Notes: generated by a model not told the origin, from the sequence alone. Shown: positions 21,316 to 32,470, counted from the stretch's first letter. The stretch is 64,000 nt of DNA from Massilia sp. METH4 (GCF_037094685.1 NZ_CP146614.1:4092001-4156000); one strand, 5' to 3'. Translations and numbers: made by a program.

Positions 21316-21383
21316 GAAAAATGGGGACAGACCCCATTTTTCAAGAAACATTGCTCGGAAAATGGGGTACGTCCCCATTTTTC
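21316..21383 (+). repeat. Two copies of a short palindromic repeat
   Basis: Two nearly identical hairpins lie 15 bases apart: copy 1 at 21316–21342 (core AATGGGGACAGACCCCATT) and copy 2 at 21358–21383 (core AATGGGGTACGTCCCCATT). The arms are conserved while the 4-base centres differ (ACAG, TACG). Both are flanked by A and T runs, so each could act as a bidirectional terminator for the DUF4149 gene. The pattern resembles a dispersed REP-type element. Confidence 0.65.
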
Positions 21384-21390
21384 AAGCAAC

Positions 21391-21415
21391 AAAAAAGCGG
21401 GCAAGCCCGCTTTTC
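21391..21415 (-). terminator. Terminator of yhbY (bidirectional)
   Basis: The hairpin AGCGGG…CCCGCT is flanked by six A's on the left and four T's on the right, so it can end transcripts from both sides. It lies 16 bases beyond the yhbY stop codon. Confidence 0.75.
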
Positions 21416-21430
21416 TGGTCTGTGGGCCAA

Positions 21431-21898
21431 TCAGCCCAGCGCGTTCTTCTTGGTGCTGGCCTGCCGCTTCTTGGCCCGCTTGATGGTGCCGCCTTCGGTG
21501 ACGCGCTCGTTGCCCTTCAGCATGACCTTGCTGACGGTCGGCTTCTTGGTGCCGCTGGCGCTGGGCTTGACGATGGTGACCATGCGCATGCCCTTGCCGG
21601 TCTTGGTGGTGCGGGCTTTTTCGGCTTCCTTCTTCGGGCGGTACAGCACCAGCAGCTTGCCGATGTGCTGGACCGGCGCGGCTTCGAGCTGCTCGCAGAT
21701 CGTTTCGTACATCTCGATGCGGGCTTCGCGGTCGTCGCCGAACACGCGGACCTTGATCAGGCCGTGGGAATCCAGTCCCAGTTCGATTTCCTTCATGACG
21801 GCTTCGGTCAGGCCGGCTTCCCCAATGAGGACGATGGGCTTGAGCGCATGGGCTTCCGCGCGCAGGGCGCTGCGCTCAGCAGGGGTGAGGTTCAACAT
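21431..21898 (-). CDS. yhbY: CRM-domain RNA-binding protein YhbY
   Basis: This is a 155-residue protein whose first ~95 residues are the CRM domain (LTPAERSALRAEAHALKP, IGEAGLTEAV, then HIGKLLVLYRPKKE). A basic tail rich in Lys, Arg and Thr follows. The family associates with pre-50S ribosomal particles. It is transcribed divergently from rlmE, 42 bases apart, a conserved pairing that fits a joint role in large-subunit maturation. Its terminator is at 21391–21415. Confidence 0.93.
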   Translation of the reverse strand: MLNLTPAERSALRAEAHALKPIVLIGEAGLTEAVMKEIELGLDSHGLIKVRVFGDDREARIEMYETICEQLEAAPVQHIGKLLVLYRPKKEAEKARTTKTGKGMRMVTIVKPSASGTKKPTVSKVMLKGNERVTEGGTIKRAKKRQASTKKNALG

Positions 21899-21940
21899 AA
21901 TGATTTTTGGTGGTTCCTTTAAAAGCAGTATTCTACGCGA

Positions 21941-22591
21941 ATGGCAAAGAACAAATTAAACAAAAACTGGTTGCACGACCACATTAACGACCCGTATGTG
22001 AAGGCGGCCCAGAAGGATGGCTACCGCGCCCGCGCGGCCTACAAGCTCAAGGAGATCGACGAGGACGAGAAACTGATCAAGCCCGGGCAGGTGATCGTCG
22101 ACCTCGGCTGCACCCCCGGCAGCTGGGGCCAGTACACGCGGCGCAAGCTGGCCGGCAAGGAAGGCGGCGGCATCAACGGCACGATCATCGGCCTGGACAT
22201 CCTGCCGATGGAACCGATCGCCGACATGCATTTCATCCAGGGCGACTTCCGCGAGCAGGCCATCCTCGACCAGCTGGGCGAGGTGCTGCAGGGCCGCAAG
22301 GCCGACCTGGTGCTGTCGGACATGGCGCCCAACCTGTCGGGCATCGCCACGGCCGATGCCGCGCGCATGGAAGACCTGATCGACCTGGCCATCGAATTCT
22401 CGCAACTGCATTTGAAACCAGGCGGGGCCTTGCTGGTGAAATGCTTCAAGGACATGGGTTTTTCGCAAATCGTCGAGAAATTCCGCCACGAGTTCAAGAC
22501 GGTCGCGCAGAAAAAGCCGAAGGCCAGCCGCGACAAATCCTCGGAAATCTTCCTGCTCGGCCGTGGACTGAAGCATCCGGCGCAAAATTGA
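21941..22591 (+). CDS. rlmE: 23S rRNA 2'-O-methyltransferase RlmE (FtsJ/RrmJ)
   Basis: This 216-residue SAM-dependent enzyme methylates U2552 in the 23S A-loop. The N-terminal basic stretch ends in YKLKEID, motif I is [12 protein letters not shown] (about residues 51–62), an acidic residue follows in LDILPM, motif IV is SDMAPNLSG, and the catalytic Lys is in [10 protein letters not shown]. It is divergent to yhbY and upstream of ftsH, the conserved heat-shock-linked order. Confidence 0.96.
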   Translation: MAKNKLNKNWLHDHINDPYVKAAQKDGYRARAAYKLKEIDEDEKLIKPGQVIVDLGCTPGSWGQYTRRKLAGKEGGGINGTIIGLDILPMEPIADMHFIQGDFREQAILDQLGEVLQGRKADLVLSDMAPNLSGIATADAARMEDLIDLAIEFSQLHLKPGGALLVKCFKDMGFSQIVEKFRHEFKTVAQKKPKASRDKSSEIFLLGRGLKHPAQN

Positions 22592-22864
22592 CGCGAATTT
22601 GCGGTTTGCTTGCGCCAACCGGTGGAAAAAATCGCCGGATGGCCTTGTATTCCGCACGCCGAGCCGCACATCGGCCCCAGGCGGCGCGCGTTGCGCGCGA
22701 TCCGCGCAAAATCGCGCCGATTCGGTGGCCGATTTTGATGTTTTGATACGTGCGCTGCTGCTTTCGCGCACCTTTAGGCCGCTTTGTAGCACGCTTTGGC
22801 CTAATGCGGGTAAAATCGGATTTCTGCTACAGGTAACAGGTGCGCGAGCATCCAAGGAGTTTTC

Positions 22865-24745
<1,881 letters not shown>

Positions 24746-24772
24746 GCTGCGCCATCGCATGTCGTGACCTGA

Positions 24773-24800
24773 AGGGTGAGGAGCGATCCTCGCCCTTTTC
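24773..24800 (+). terminator. Terminator between ftsH and folP
   Basis: A 10-bp stem (AGGGTGAGGA with TCCTCGCCCT, one G·T pair, GCGA loop) runs into TTTTC. It lies 13 bases before the folP start, so it probably attenuates rather than abolishes read-through into folP–glmM. Confidence 0.75.
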
Positions 24801-24813
24801 ATTTGTGGAAAAC

Positions 24814-25638
24814 ATGCCCCAGATTCCCTTCGGCCGCTACACGCTGCCGGCCAACCGTGCCCTCGTCATGGGCATCCTGAACGTCACCCCCGATTCATTT
24901 TCCGATGGCGGCAAGTTCGCCGCCCTGGACTACGCGCTGTCGCATGCCGAGCAGATGATCCGCGACGGCGTCGATATCATCGATGTCGGCGGCGAGTCGA
25001 CACGCCCTGGTGCGCCCGTGGTGCCCGCCGAGGAGGAAATGCGCCGCGTGCTGCCGGTGCTGTACGCGCTGCGCGAATGCGGCACGCCCGTCTCGCTGGA
25101 CACCTACAAGCCGGCGCTGATGAAGGAGGCCGTGCTGGCTGGCGTGGACATGATCAACGACATCAATGCGTTCCGCGCCCCCGGTGCGATCGAGGCCGTG
25201 CGCGACAGCGATTGCGCGCTCTGCATCATGCATATGCTTGACAAACCTGCAACTATGCAGGATAAACCTGCCTATGACGATGTCGTACTGGAAGTGACGG
25301 CGTTCCTGCGCGAGCGGATCGATGCACTGACGGCGGCCGGGATTGACCGGGGTCGTCTGTGGATCGATCCCGGCTTTGGTTTCGGCAAGACGGTCGAGCA
25401 TAATTATGCCTTGCTCAAGGCCGGCAGGCGCCTTATCGGCGAGCTCGGCGTCCCGCTGCTGGCGGGGCTGTCGCGCAAGTCGATGATCGGCGCCGTCACC
25501 GGCAAACCCGTCGAGGGACGGCTGGCCGGCAGTATCGGCGGCGCGCTGGCCGCGGTCGCCCATGGAGCCGGCATCGTACGCGTGCACGACGTCGCCGAAA
25601 CGGTCGACGCATTGAAAGTCTGGCACGCAGCCCAATAA
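24814..25638 (+). CDS. folP: Dihydropteroate synthase
   Basis: This 274-residue TIM-barrel enzyme condenses p-aminobenzoate with dihydropterin pyrophosphate. Signature motifs are [15 protein letters not shown] near the N-terminus, [11 protein letters not shown], and the DPGFGFGKT loop near residue 189. The ATG at 24814 was preferred; a GTG three codons earlier abuts the upstream terminator. glmM begins 19 bases downstream. Confidence 0.95.
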   Translation: MPQIPFGRYTLPANRALVMGILNVTPDSFSDGGKFAALDYALSHAEQMIRDGVDIIDVGGESTRPGAPVVPAEEEMRRVLPVLYALRECGTPVSLDTYKPALMKEAVLAGVDMINDINAFRAPGAIEAVRDSDCALCIMHMLDKPATMQDKPAYDDVVLEVTAFLRERIDALTAAGIDRGRLWIDPGFGFGKTVEHNYALLKAGRRLIGELGVPLLAGLSRKSMIGAVTGKPVEGRLAGSIGGALAAVAHGAGIVRVHDVAETVDALKVWHAAQ

Positions 25639-25657
25639 CTTAACTGAAGAGAACAAC

Positions 25658-27016
25658 ATGGCACGTAAATATTTCGGTACCGATGGTGTCCGTGGCCTGG
25701 TCGGTGAAGCGCCGATCACGCCGGACTTCGTGATGCGCCTGGGTTACGCCGCCGGCAAGGTGCTCGCGCGTACGGCCACGGCGGGCACGGCCCGCCCCAC
25801 CGTCCTGATCGGCAAGGACACGCGCATTTCCGGCTACATGCTGGAGGCGGCACTGGAAGCGGGTTTCGCAGCGGCCGGCGTGGACGTGATGCTGGCGGGC
25901 CCGATGCCCACGCCGGCGATCGCCTACCTCACGCGCGCCCTGCGCCTGTCGGCCGGCGTGGTGATCTCGGCTTCGCACAACCCGTACCAGGATAACGGCA
26001 TCAAGTTCTTTTCCGAGCAGGGCACGAAGCTGCCCGATTCCGTCGAACTGGCCATCGAGGCGCAGATCGACCAGCCGATGGCGTGCGTGGCGCCCGAAAA
26101 ACTGGGCCGCGCCAAGCGCCTGGAAGACGCCCAGGGCCGCTACATTGAATTCTGCAAGAGCACGTTCCCGAACGAGCTGGACCTGCGCGGCCTGAAGATC
26201 GTGGTCGACAGCGCCCACGGCGCCGCCTACAACATCGCTCCGCACGTGTTCCACGAACTGGGCGCCGAGGTGATCCCGATCGGTAACAAGCCCGACGGCT
26301 TCAACATCAACGACGCCCACGGCGCCACCGCCCCGAAGGCCATGGCCGCCGCCGTGCTGGCGCACGACGCCGACCTGGGCATCGCCCTGGACGGCGATGC
26401 CGACCGCCTGATCATGTGCGACGCGAACGGCCGCCTGTACAACGGCGACGAACTGCTCTACGTGATGGTGATGGATCGACTGGCCACCGGCGAAGTGAAG
26501 GGCGCCGTCGGCACCCTGATGACCAATATGGCGCTCGAGGTGGCGTTCAAGGAAAAGGGCATCGGTTTCGCGCGCGCCAAGGTGGGCGACCGCTACGTGC
26601 TGGAAGTGATGAAGGAGAAGGGCTGGATCCTGGGCGGCGAAGGCAGCGGCCACCTGCTGGCGCTGGACAAGCACACGACCGGCGACGGCATCGTCTCGGC
26701 ACTGCAGGTGCTGTCCGCCCTGAAGCGCAGCGGCCAGACGCTGGCGCAGATCGCCGGCGAGCTGGAAATGTTCCCGCAAACCCTGATCAATGTGCGCGTG
26801 CCGGCGGGCTTCGACTGGCAGCAGAATCCGGCGATGGTGGCCGAGAAGGACCTCGTGGAACGCGAACTGGGCGACGCCGGCCGCGTGCTGATCCGCGCCT
26901 CCGGTACCGAGCCGCTGATCCGCGTGATGGTCGAAGCGCGCGATGCCCACGTGGCGCAGAAATGCGCCCGGCGCATCGCCGACAAGGTCGAGGTGCCGCA
27001 AGCCGACGCGGCCTGA
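25658..27016 (+). CDS. glmM: Phosphoglucosamine mutase
   Basis: This 452-residue enzyme interconverts glucosamine-6-phosphate and glucosamine-1-phosphate for peptidoglycan and LPS. The N-terminus [10 protein letters not shown] is diagnostic, and the phosphoserine is Ser106 in [12 protein letters not shown]. The metal-binding DGDADR loop is near residue 246, and the C-terminal phosphate loop [12 protein letters not shown] is near 412. It completes the rlmE–ftsH–folP–glmM cluster; tRNA-Arg lies 166 bases downstream. Confidence 0.97.
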   Translation: MARKYFGTDGVRGLVGEAPITPDFVMRLGYAAGKVLARTATAGTARPTVLIGKDTRISGYMLEAALEAGFAAAGVDVMLAGPMPTPAIAYLTRALRLSAGVVISASHNPYQDNGIKFFSEQGTKLPDSVELAIEAQIDQPMACVAPEKLGRAKRLEDAQGRYIEFCKSTFPNELDLRGLKIVVDSAHGAAYNIAPHVFHELGAEVIPIGNKPDGFNINDAHGATAPKAMAAAVLAHDADLGIALDGDADRLIMCDANGRLYNGDELLYVMVMDRLATGEVKGAVGTLMTNMALEVAFKEKGIGFARAKVGDRYVLEVMKEKGWILGGEGSGHLLALDKHTTGDGIVSALQVLSALKRSGQTLAQIAGELEMFPQTLINVRVPAGFDWQQNPAMVAEKDLVERELGDAGRVLIRASGTEPLIRVMVEARDAHVAQKCARRIADKVEVPQADAA

Positions 27017-27182
27017 TCGAGGGAGGCAGACCGCCGCCGTACGACGGTGCGGCGACAGGCGTGCACCGCCGACCTCGATTGACGCTCGGCATGCCGAGCG
27101 GTTATCATTTTGCTCCCACAGCGGGCCGCGGCCCGCTGTTCGCTTCTCCGGGACGGGTTGTTTCCTTCCCTTCCGCCGCATT

Positions 27183-27259
27183 CTGCCCATAGCTCAGCTG
27201 GATAGAGCAACGGCCTTCTAAGCCGTAGGTCGCTGGTTCGAACCCAGCTGGGCAGGCCA
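27183..27259 (+). tRNA. tRNA-Arg (anticodon TCT)
   Basis: The cloverleaf folds without mismatches in the acceptor: CTGCCCA pairs with TGGGCAG, the D-arm is GCTC…GAGC, the anticodon stem is ACGGC/GCCGT with loop CTTCTAA (TCT), and the T-arm is GCTGG/CCAGC. Discriminator G is followed by an encoded CCA. It reads AGA codons, which are rare in this GC-rich genome. tRNA 3' ends are common integration sites, but no integrase is nearby. Confidence 0.95.
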
Positions 27260-27409
27260 GTTTCACCAAGGGTTTCTACTGCCGGCCCTTGTGTTCAGTC
27301 CGCTCGTTCACATTTGCTTACCATCGAAACACCGCCGTTGCGCGTGTCAGCCACGCCCGGCGATATGCTGAACTTGCCCGCATGGAGCGGCGTCAGCGAA
27401 GGTAAAGCA

Positions 27410-27613
27410 ATGCACCAACAACACGACACCCGGGAACCCATTTTTCGCAGCGACGAAGCCACCGCGGCCATCATCGAGGAAGCACTGCGCCTGTGCGCGA
27501 GCGAAGGCATCGATGGCGCGATCCGCTACATGGAACAGCGCGCGCTGGATCGTTCGACGATCCTGCGAGTGCTGTGCTCGCCGAAGTTCCGCCGCAACCG
27601 TGCGTCGCACTGA
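27410..27613 (+). CDS. Small conserved-looking hypothetical protein, 67 aa
   Basis: The ATG at 27410 has an AAGGT purine stretch upstream and gives a 67-residue soluble protein. It is predicted to be largely helical, with EAALRLC-like and GIDGAIRYMEQRAL segments and a basic end (CSPKFRRNR). No known motif is visible and there is no signal peptide or membrane segment. Codon use matches the neighbours. A palindrome overlapping the next gene's promoter follows directly. Confidence 0.5.
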   Translation: MHQQHDTREPIFRSDEATAAIIEEALRLCASEGIDGAIRYMEQRALDRSTILRVLCSPKFRRNRASH

Positions 27614-27617
27614 CGCA

Positions 27618-27657
27618 ACGACAATGTTTACCACTCAACAGTTGTCGTCGTTATAAT
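27618..27657 (+). promoter_or_regulatory. Inverted repeat and –10 element before the zinc-ribbon gene
   Basis: ACGACAA (27618–27624) and TTGTCGT (27642–27648) form a perfect inverted repeat. A perfect TATAAT (27652–27657) follows. A weak –35 (TTACCA, 27628–27633) lies inside the repeat, so a repressor bound there would block the promoter. The –10 leads into the gene starting at 27683. Confidence 0.45.
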
Positions 27658-27682
27658 GGCACGCTTCTGATTTGGAGGTGCC

Positions 27683-28330
27683 ATGTCCGAGATCCGCTTT
27701 TCCAACAACTACCGCGACCTCTCCCAGTCGTCCGGCGTCGATGCGGGTTTCCAGTTCGAGTTCTATTGCGAGCGCTGCAGCGACAGCTGGCGCACGCACT
27801 ACAAGCCGTATCGCAGCGGCCAGGCATCGGGCTGGATCCAGAAGGGGGCGAGCATCTTCGGCGGCTTGCTGGGCAATGCCAGCACGGTGGTGAGCGGCAT
27901 GGCCCAGGCCGGCTGGCACAGCGCCCGCGACGAAGCGTTCAAGGAAGCGATCGCCGACGCGAAACAGCACTTCAACCGCTGCGGCAATTGCCACGACTAT
28001 ATGTGCGGGCCGTGCTTCGACCCTGCGACGGGCCTGTGCTTCAATTGCGCGCCGAACGTGCAGGTGGCGATCACGCGGGCGCGCGCCCAGGGCGAGGTGC
28101 GCAGCGCCGCGGCGCGCGCCGACACCGAAGGCGAGAGCCGCGGCACGCGCCACGACGTGAAGCAGGACATGCAACTGGTGTGCCCCCAGTGCCGCGCCGA
28201 GACGCATGGGGCGAAGTTCTGCCCGGAGTGCGGCTACAAGATGGCGCAGCAGGTGCCTTGCACCGCATGCTCCACGCTGCTGCAACCGGGCACGAAGTTC
28301 TGCACCGAGTGCGGTCACCGGCAAGCCTGA
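27683..28330 (+). CDS. Multi-zinc-ribbon protein, 215 aa
   Basis: This 215-residue soluble protein contains several CxxC pairs. There is one at the N-terminus (CERC, about residues 30–33), a central set (CGNC…CGPC…CFNC, about 97–118), and a C-terminal double zinc ribbon (CPQC…CPECG, then CTAC…CTECG, about 168–212). A glycine-rich segment near residues 52–70 could be amphipathic or membrane-touching. Double zinc ribbons of this kind often accompany SPFH, kinase or TPR partners, but no partner is adjacent. GGAGG precedes the ATG. Function is unknown. Confidence 0.75.
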   Translation: MSEIRFSNNYRDLSQSSGVDAGFQFEFYCERCSDSWRTHYKPYRSGQASGWIQKGASIFGGLLGNASTVVSGMAQAGWHSARDEAFKEAIADAKQHFNRCGNCHDYMCGPCFDPATGLCFNCAPNVQVAITRARAQGEVRSAAARADTEGESRGTRHDVKQDMQLVCPQCRAETHGAKFCPECGYKMAQQVPCTACSTLLQPGTKFCTECGHRQA

Positions 28331-28342
28331 GTGGGGATCGCC

Positions 28343-28966
28343 TTACAGGGCGGCGATGCCGTCCCTGACCAGGCCCGCCGCCAGCAGCAGCATCACGGCA
28401 CCGGTCATCGCCTCGATGCATTTCCAGGCCGCCGGCCGCGCCAGCACGCCGGCGAAGCGGGCGGCCGCGAAGCCCAGCATGCTGAACCACAGCAGCGATG
28501 CCGTCATGGCGCCGGCCGAGAAGGCGGTGCGTTCGTCCGCCGGGTAGCGGCCACCGATCGACCCCAGCAGCACGACGGTGTCCAGGTAGACATGCGGGTT
28601 CAGCAGCGACATCGCCAGCACGCTGGCGAGCGCGGCGGCAGCCGTGCGCGGCGTGGCGGCGCCGCCGATGTCGAGCCGGTTCGCCGACAGCAGCCCACGC
28701 CAGCTGCGCAAGCCATACCACAGCAGGAAGGCGGCGCCGCCCCAGCGCGCCAGGGCCAGCAGCAGCGGCGAGCCTTCGATCATCCCGCCCGCACCGGCCA
28801 CGCCCGCGCCGATCAAGATCACGTCGACCACGATGCACGCGGCTACCGTGAGCGCCACGTGGCTGCGCTGCACGCCCATGCGCAGCACGTGCGCATTCTG
28901 CGCGCCGATCGCCATGATCAGGCTCGCACCCAGCCCCAGCCCGCTCAGATACACCTGTGTCGTCAT
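28343..28966 (-). CDS. argO: LysE/ArgO family amino-acid exporter
   Basis: This 207-residue inner-membrane protein has about six hydrophobic segments. The N-terminal signature GASLIMAIGAQNAHVLRMG is typical of ArgO/LysE exporters of arginine or lysine. It diverges from a LysR regulator of the ArgP type (29060), the classical genetic arrangement, with a 93-base intergenic region containing a palindrome. Substrate (basic amino acids) is inferred from family and context. Confidence 0.85.
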   Translation of the reverse strand: MTTQVYLSGLGLGASLIMAIGAQNAHVLRMGVQRSHVALTVAACIVVDVILIGAGVAGAGGMIEGSPLLLALARWGGAAFLLWYGLRSWRGLLSANRLDIGGAATPRTAAAALASVLAMSLLNPHVYLDTVVLLGSIGGRYPADERTAFSAGAMTASLLWFSMLGFAAARFAGVLARPAAWKCIEAMTGAVMLLLAAGLVRDGIAAL

Positions 28967-29020
28967 TTCGCTCCCCTGAAAGCCGTCATTGTCGTGGCTG
29001 GCGCGAAGAAGATGAAGCTG

Positions 29021-29059
29021 AGTTAATATATTTCAGGTTTCATTAAATTTGCTTAACTC
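29021..29059 (+). promoter_or_regulatory. Palindrome in the argO/argP intergenic region
   Basis: GAGTTAA (29021–29027) and TTAACTC (29053–29059) form a perfect inverted repeat with A+T-rich sequence between them, directly abutting the regulator's ATG. LysR-type regulators bind interrupted dyads between divergent genes, so this is a candidate operator. Confidence 0.4.
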
Positions 29060-29947
29060 ATGATGGATACCCGGCATTGCCAGGCCTTCCTGGCGGCGGC
29101 CGAGACGGGCAGTTTCGAGCTCGCCGCAGCCCAGCTGAGCATCACGCCGTCCGCGATATCGCAGCGCATCGCGGCACTCGAGACTGCGCTCGGTTCACCG
29201 CTGCTGGTCCGCAGCCGGCCGTGCCGCACGACTGCGGCCGGGCAACGCCTGCTGGTGCACCTGCGCCGAAGCAGGCTGATGGAAGAAGAGTTCCTGGCCG
29301 GCCTGCACGACGAACCGGCCCCGCTGCGCGTGCCCATCGCCGTCAACAACGACACGCTCGACACCTGGCTGCTGCCCGGCATCGCCGACTTCCTGCAGCG
29401 CGAGCGGCTTACGCTCGACATCGTGCTCGACGAGCAGAACTACACTTATGCGTTGCTGGAAAAAGGGGAGGCCGTTGCCGGCGTATCGAGCGAGGCCAAG
29501 GTCATGCGCGGTTGCGTCGTGCAGCCGCTGGGCGTGATGCGGTACCGGATGCTCGCTTCCCCGGCGTTCGCGGCCCGCTGGTTCCCGCGCGGCTTCGAGC
29601 GCGCCGCGGCCCTGCAGGCACCGGTCCTGGTGTTTTCGCGCAAGGACAGGCTGCAGTCCGATTTCATCCAGGCCGAACTGGGGTTAATGCCTGGTAGTTA
29701 TCCGATGCATCATGTGCCGGCCAGCGCGGCTTTCCTCGATGCCGTCAAGCTGGGCCTCGGCTATGGCATGGTGCCCGTGGAGCAATACGGCAGTGCCCTC
29801 GAAACGGGAGAGTTGATCGATCTCGTCCCCGGCAAATTCACCGACGTGCCCTTGTACTGGCATGCCTGGCGGGTGCAGTCGCCCGCGCTGGAGCGCCTCG
29901 GCCAGGCAGTCGTGGCGGCCGCGAGGAGGTCGCTCCTGCCGCCGTGA
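29060..29947 (+). CDS. argP: LysR-family regulator of argO (ArgP/LysG type)
   Basis: This 295-residue LysR protein has an N-terminal winged helix-turn-helix (residues about 4–62, with FELAAAQLSITPSAISQRI). A two-subdomain effector-binding region spans about 90–290. Closest in appearance to ArgP/LysG, which senses arginine or lysine and activates the exporter gene. Tandem ATG codons open the frame. There is no Shine-Dalgarno sequence before them and a TTAAAT lies about 12 bases upstream, so the leader is very short. Confidence 0.88.
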   Translation: MMDTRHCQAFLAAAETGSFELAAAQLSITPSAISQRIAALETALGSPLLVRSRPCRTTAAGQRLLVHLRRSRLMEEEFLAGLHDEPAPLRVPIAVNNDTLDTWLLPGIADFLQRERLTLDIVLDEQNYTYALLEKGEAVAGVSSEAKVMRGCVVQPLGVMRYRMLASPAFAARWFPRGFERAAALQAPVLVFSRKDRLQSDFIQAELGLMPGSYPMHHVPASAAFLDAVKLGLGYGMVPVEQYGSALETGELIDLVPGKFTDVPLYWHAWRVQSPALERLGQAVVAAARRSLLPP

Positions 29948-29952
29948 TGGCG

Positions 29953-29979
29953 TAAAAAAAGCCGGACACTGTCCGGCTT
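29953..29979 (-). terminator. Terminator of the asparaginase gene
   Basis: The hairpin AAGCCGGAC-ACT-GTCCGGCTT (29959–29979) is flanked on the left by a run of A's, giving a seven-T tract on the minus strand just after the stop of 30001–31092. It can also act weakly on argP transcripts. Confidence 0.85.
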
Positions 29980-30000
29980 CTCGTCGACTTCCCTATGCCA

Positions 30001-31092
30001 TCAATAGGTATAGAACATCCGCTGGATCTCGGCGGTATTGTTCGTCTTGGTCAGCGCCAGCATCAGCAGGATGCGCGCCTTCTGCGGGTTCAGCGTATCG
30101 GCGGCAACGAAATCGAGCTCGTCGTCGTTCGCTTCGCCGTTGCGGGCCAGGATGCCCTGGCCGACGCGGCTGGCGCGCACGATGAAGGTACCTTTCTTGC
30201 GGGCCGCGATCAATGCCGGCTTGACGCGGGCTGCCAGGCTGCCGTTGCCCACACCGGCGTGGATGATGCCCTTCGCGCCGGCGGCAATGAAGGCGTCCAG
30301 CGCCACGGGGCTCATGTTGGCGTAGCCGTACACGATGTCGACCTGGGGCAGGGCGTTCAGGTTGGCGATATCGAACTCCGTGTCGACCGTGTGCTTGCGG
30401 GCCGTGGTGCGGTAGAAGAACGGCTTGCCGCCCTGGATGTAGCCGGCCAGGCCCAGTTCGGGCGTCTTGAAGGCGTCAGGCGTCGAAGTATTGGTCTTGC
30501 TCACGTCGCGTGCGAAGTGGATCTGGTCATTGAAAGCCACCAGTACGCCCTTGCCGACGGCATCGCGGCTGCCGGCGATGGCGACGGCGTTGTAGAGATT
30601 GATCGGACCATCGGCGGACAATGCCGTGGACGGGCGCATGGCGCCAACCAGCACCACCGGCTTGCGGCTCTTGACGACCAGGTTCAGGAAGTAGGCCGTT
30701 TCCTCGGTGGTGTCGGTGCCGTGCGTGATCACGATGCCATCCACGTCGGACTGCGCCAGCAGGGCGTTGACGCGCTTGCCCAGGGTCAGCCAGTGCTCGT
30801 TCGTCATGCTTTCGCTGGCGATCTGGAATACCTGTTCACCCTTGACGTTGGCGACCTTCGCCAGCTCCGGCACGGCCGCGATCAGCTGGTCCACGCCGAT
30901 CTTGGCGGCCGTGTACCCGACGGTGGTGGTGCTGGTGGCGCCCGTGCCGGCGATGGTGCCGCCGGTCGCCAGGATCATCACGTTCGGGCGCGTCTGCGCG
31001 TGTGCGCCCGTCAGGACGAACAGCAGTGCGGCCAGCGCGAGGAAGAAGTGCGACAGATGCGGCGACAGGTTCGCAATCCTCAGTTTCGACAT
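30001..31092 (-). CDS. ansB: Type II (periplasmic) L-asparaginase
   Basis: This 363-residue precursor begins at an ATG with GGGAGA upstream and has a signal peptide ending AHA at about residue 32. The first catalytic Thr is in ATGGTIAGTG just after the signal, and the second in THGTDTTEETA near residue 127. The conserved Lys/Asp pair follows in VGAMRP…SADGP. It hydrolyses asparagine to aspartate and ammonia in the periplasm. It is a monocistronic unit with its own terminator. Confidence 0.95.
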   Translation of the reverse strand: MSKLRIANLSPHLSHFFLALAALLFVLTGAHAQTRPNVMILATGGTIAGTGATSTTTVGYTAAKIGVDQLIAAVPELAKVANVKGEQVFQIASESMTNEHWLTLGKRVNALLAQSDVDGIVITHGTDTTEETAYFLNLVVKSRKPVVLVGAMRPSTALSADGPINLYNAVAIAGSRDAVGKGVLVAFNDQIHFARDVSKTNTSTPDAFKTPELGLAGYIQGGKPFFYRTTARKHTVDTEFDIANLNALPQVDIVYGYANMSPVALDAFIAAGAKGIIHAGVGNGSLAARVKPALIAARKKGTFIVRASRVGQGILARNGEANDDELDFVAADTLNPQKARILLMLALTKTNNTAEIQRMFYTY

Positions 31093-31651
31093 GGAATCTC
31101 CCTTTTTAGGAATAGTAAAAAGGCGAATATTATACGAATCGCATTCGAATACAAGCTTGCCGGCCGCGGGTAGTTGTAAAAAAGCCCCTCGCATTATGTT
31201 TTCCAAACAATTGGACAATCACCGCTTTCGAGTCCAATTTCTGGATCGTGTTTATCCTCTGATAGAACGGCAGTTGGAGTCCGGGCTTGTCCCGGTTCTT
31301 GGACTGCCGTCGGTAATGCACGAACCTGGTTGCGGCACATCGCCGCATGGCACGGAGAGGGGCGTTTTCGGGGAGGACGAGGCACCGGTGCACCCGTGGC
31401 GCCGCGATCGCCGGGCAAGCCGCACGAGGAGTACCGCGGCGATGCCGAATTCTGTTTGTCCCGAAAGATTCGATACCGTCGATGATTTACCCGGCGGCCG
31501 CTTGTTTCAGCCGCTATTGCAATAATGACGGCATGCCGCCGGAATTAAACAGCCCGGGTTCCGTTCAGCGCGTGACCCGGGCCTTGCGTGATTGGCGAAC
31601 TTGAACGCCCGGATTATCCGGTCGATTCGCCAGCCTGGATTATCTCGGCTG
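31093..31651. other. Non-coding stretch between ansB and a PEP-CTERM gene
   Basis: These ~560 bases hold no gene I can support. The right end of the ansB promoter region (31093–31200) is A+T-rich. A partial hairpin (CGGCAGT…ACTGCCG with an inner GGG/CCC) lies around 31268–31310. The left end carries the terminator-like hairpin at 31552–31582. Short frames on the minus strand lack coding character. Confidence 0.5.
31552..31582 (-). terminator. Possible terminator of the PEP-CTERM gene at 31652
   Basis: GCCCGGGT (31552–31559) and ACCCGGGC (31575–31582) form a perfect 8-bp stem with a 15-base loop. On the minus strand it is followed by TGTTTAATT, a weak T tract. Confidence 0.4.
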
Positions 31652-32200
31652 TCAGCCGAGCTTGTTGTCGGTCTTGCGGCGTGCCGTGAGGGCCAGCAAG
31701 CCGATGCCGACGCCGAGCATCGCAAAGGTGCTGGGTTCCGGCACCGGCGCCAGGTTCAGCGTGCCGGAATAGATGCCGCCGGTGCTGGCGAGGGGCGTGT
31801 TGCCCGTGACGGTGAAACCGTAGGAACCGGCCACCAATGCCTCGACCGGATAGAATTCGATGCCACCCTCGGTGGTGAACACCGTTTCCAGATTGGTACG
31901 GGTGCCATCTTCGGCTTGCCAGAAGAACTGGATGCCGGTGATGGCGTAAGCGTCCATGCGGACGCCGTCGATCGCGGTCCGGCCGACGACCGCGGTGCCG
32001 CTGGCCCACGACGTGGTGTCCACGTCGAACAGGTAAGTGTCCAGGTTGGCCTCTTCGGACCATGCATGCGCGCCGCTGAAATCGGCGTTGCCGTCGGCAT
32101 TGAAGGTGAGGGTGGTTTGAGCGGACGCAGCGCCAGAGGCAAGCAGACCTGCGGTAAGCAGCAGGGAGCCTGCCACCTTGTTGAACAAAGCTTTCTTCAT
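31652..32200 (-). CDS. PEP-CTERM sorting domain protein, 182 aa
   Basis: This 182-residue exported protein has a signal peptide ending AASA at about residue 27. A beta-rich body (ADFSGAHAW, DTYLFDVD) follows. The terminal exosortase signal is VPEPSTFAMLGVG, a hydrophobic helix, then ARRKTDNK. Its acidic body and FxDxF-like motif recall small secreted PEP-CTERM proteins of unknown function. Upstream sequence to 32340 is A+T-rich. Confidence 0.85.
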   Translation of the reverse strand: MKKALFNKVAGSLLLTAGLLASGAASAQTTLTFNADGNADFSGAHAWSEEANLDTYLFDVDTTSWASGTAVVGRTAIDGVRMDAYAITGIQFFWQAEDGTRTNLETVFTTEGGIEFYPVEALVAGSYGFTVTGNTPLASTGGIYSGTLNLAPVPEPSTFAMLGVGIGLLALTARRKTDNKLG

Positions 32201-32470
32201 ATTTACCCCTTGACTCGTTTATTGTTACGAAGTAATAGCTCCTTGTCGGCACGCTCGTAAACTGTTGATCGCTGAAAAAAACATAAGTTTACAAACTTGC
32301 TAACCTTGTCAATATAGCTTTGCCTCCGCGCGTTTTACTTCACTAATGAAAGGTGCGGCGCGGCGGCCGGCCCGCGCAGGGGCGCGGCGAAGCGCCGGCG
32401 AAACGTCAAGAAATTTCTTTTATTGCGGCGTTGCGTCGGTCGCACGGCGGTCGCCCCTTTCGTTGATTTG

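Noticed and set aside
22592..22864. Heat-shock promoter of ftsH
   Set aside because: Expected from knowledge of ftsH, but no sequence in the gap matches a sigma-32 promoter well enough to report.
27183..27682. Integration site at tRNA-Arg
   Set aside because: No integrase, no repeat of the tRNA 3' end and no compositional break were found downstream.
31130..31393. 87-codon minus-strand frame between ansB and the PEP-CTERM gene
   Set aside because: It has no ribosome binding site, overlaps the ansB promoter region, and its composition does not resemble neighbouring genes.
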